The notes below the pieces were generated by a model. The model had not been told where the DNA came from and searched no databases. It was given only the letters and a program-made list of their open reading frames with translations. DNA of 64,000 nt, taken from the NCBI RefSeq assembly GCF_019145375.1, contig NZ_JAHSTX010000001.1, forward strand, positions 2,951,001-3,015,000. The letters are read 5' to 3'. This DNA is from Pseudomonas triticicola (GTDB lineage Bacteria; Pseudomonadota; Gammaproteobacteria; Pseudomonadales; Pseudomonadaceae). Both the position numbers and the translations under genes were made by a program. Positions within the stretch are counted from its first letter, which is position 1. Each line of letters begins with the position of its first letter. Below are positions 63,011-64,000 of this stretch, piece after piece.

Positions 63011-63508
63011 TTTGATGAGCTTCATAGAGGGGCTAGTTGTGTCTGCAGCTCTAACGCAAAGAAGGTGACGTATGTGGTTCGGGATTACGAGCATCATTCA
63101 TGATTCAACCTTGCGCTACTCAGCGTTGCAGCAACTGCGGGAGTAGGCGCTTGCGCGAAGAAGCGACTGCAGCACAGCTGGACTGGCGGCTGGCGCACTG
63201 TTAGATCGTTGGATGGGATGGGTGGCTGCGTTGACATCGGGTGCATCTGTCAGACGCCCCCGTTAAATGGATGTAAATGGTTGTGTAATTGGGTTTGAGA
63301 TGCTGGAGCTCGTTTAGATCAATACCTCAATGGAAGAGGTGCGCCTTAGCTTGCCGGTTAACTGCTCTCGCCTGGGGAGAATTTGTTTCCCAGGGCAGGC
63401 TCAAGGGATAATGGGATAGGCGAGTTTGCCGGCGATTAGCCTTTACTCCGCAACGCGTTCAATCGGGAAATGGGATGCGGTAATCCCACCAGCGGGACGT
63501 GGGCGCTT
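63011..63508. other. 498-bp intergenic region without supported genes
   Basis: No open frame with the codon use of neighbouring genes. GC-rich; no repeat, terminator or RNA gene stood out. Confidence 0.35.
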
Positions 63509-63808
63509 TCAGTCGTCTCCCCAGGGATCGAATTTATCCCCATACCTCGCGTGTAAAGCACGATTGCGTTCGATCCTCCAGATCCATGGATCGTAGTCCT
63601 CGGGTAATGCGGCCAGTTTGTCGCTGATGATCATTTGCACCGCTTCGTCACGCAGCAATCTCCTGGTCAGCTCGCGGTATTGGCCACGCGTGACCACACC
63701 ATAAGTGGCGTGATTGTCTTTTACATAGAGATCGGTCATTCCTACCCGCATATGGCCGTAGTTTTCTACGTCTTCAGGGTAGATGTCCTCTAGGCTGAGG
63801 TGACCCAT
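63509..63808 (-). CDS. Hypothetical protein, 99 aa
   Basis: A soluble, charged protein with SLEDIYPEDVENYGHMRVGM, YGVVTRGQYRELTRRLLRDE and a Trp/Asp-rich C-terminus (PWIWRIERNRALHARYGDKF). I do not recognise the family. Codon use is normal. Its start overlaps the end of the 67-aa frame upstream by 19 bp, so both may be read from one mRNA. Confidence 0.55.
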   Translation of the reverse strand: MGHLSLEDIYPEDVENYGHMRVGMTDLYVKDNHATYGVVTRGQYRELTRRLLRDEAVQMIISDKLAALPEDYDPWIWRIERNRALHARYGDKFDPWGDD

Positions 63809-63993
63809 ATCGAACTCCAGGTTTCACAGCCGCCCTCGAAAGCCTGCGCCATCATTAAAATCGTTCCTTCGCGACAGCGCCTACGTAAGCCAGCCAACAG
63901 CAGGCCATTAAATGTGCGCATGATAACCTCGGTACAGATATCACTGTTCCGAGAACCCGCTTTGAACACACCTGACGCACGTGCCGATTTCAA
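63790..63993 (-). CDS. Short hypothetical frame at the right edge, 67 aa
   Basis: The frame reads KAGSRNSDICTEVIMRTFNG and REGTILMMAQAFEGGCETWS, which looks like coding sequence, but the gene may begin outside the window or be the end of a longer one. It overlaps the next gene by 19 bp. Family not recognised; could also be a relic. Confidence 0.35.
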   Translation of the reverse strand: MKSARASGVFKAGSRNSDICTEVIMRTFNGLLLAGLRRRCREGTILMMAQAFEGGCETWSSIWVTSA

Positions 63994-64000
63994 TACTTTG

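Noticed and set aside
1..64000. CRISPR array, rRNA or tRNA genes
   Set aside because: No regularly spaced repeats of CRISPR size and no cloverleaf or rRNA-like sequence was noticed on reading both strands. Very short or degenerate cases could have been missed.

Overview
The window looks like a chromosomal stretch of a Pseudomonas of the fluorescens/syringae type. The evidence is an MvaT-type H-NS protein, several small families typical of this genus (DUF1652, DUF6555, DUF7693, DUF6124-like), a BdlA-like PAS-PAS chemoreceptor, a rulAB/umuDC-type locus behind a LexA box, and moderate-to-high GC codon use in the metabolic genes. I found no rRNA, tRNA or CRISPR array.

From 1 to about 25.6 kb the window is an accessory island built from short, independent modules. 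At the left edge two recombinase-like genes lie in tandem (1-2470). Then come a convergent beta-family/sce7726 pair (3.7-5.3 kb), a 1075-residue protein with a nuclease-like N-terminus and helical repeats (5.6-8.9 kb), and a convergent pair of a nuclease-like protein and a ComEC-like metallo-beta-lactamase-fold protein bracketed by degenerate direct repeats (10.8-13.7 kb). The most interesting module is a reverse transcriptase with a SLATT membrane protein (14.17-16.1 kb), directly preceded by a 125-base element that folds on paper into a 15-bp closing stem enclosing four hairpins (14029-14154). From 16.2 to 25.6 kb the island is partly decayed. It holds an intact DEDDh exonuclease gene and three damaged or partial copies of it, three genes broken by in-frame stop codons (two TAG, one TAA), a degenerate tyrosine recombinase, and a small gene that was duplicated with the exonuclease and then decayed.

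From 25.8 to 55.7 kb the genes are mostly intact and look like lifestyle genes. They include two SDR plus VOC enzyme cassettes with HxlR, AraC and TetR regulators and clear TetR-type operator palindromes, an AEC transporter/aminotransferase/LysR group, and a DUF2946/TonB-receptor pair probably concerned with metal uptake. There are also two GlxA-type regulators, one of them beside hydrolase genes, two chemoreceptors, mvaT with an intrinsic terminator, and an SOS locus in which a LexA box sits between a divergent SRAP (YedK/HMCES-like) gene and umuDC.

From 55.8 to 58.3 kb an AT-rich two-gene unit (a DUF4365-like nuclease-fold protein and a putative ADP-ribosyltransferase-like protein) has inserted next to umuC and is a candidate defence or toxin module. 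The rest (58.5-64 kb) holds an epimerase, LysR, RidA and AraC genes and small hypothetical genes.

All family calls come from reading translated motifs by eye. No database search or folding program was run. RNA structures were paired by hand, and base-composition remarks are impressions, not measurements.
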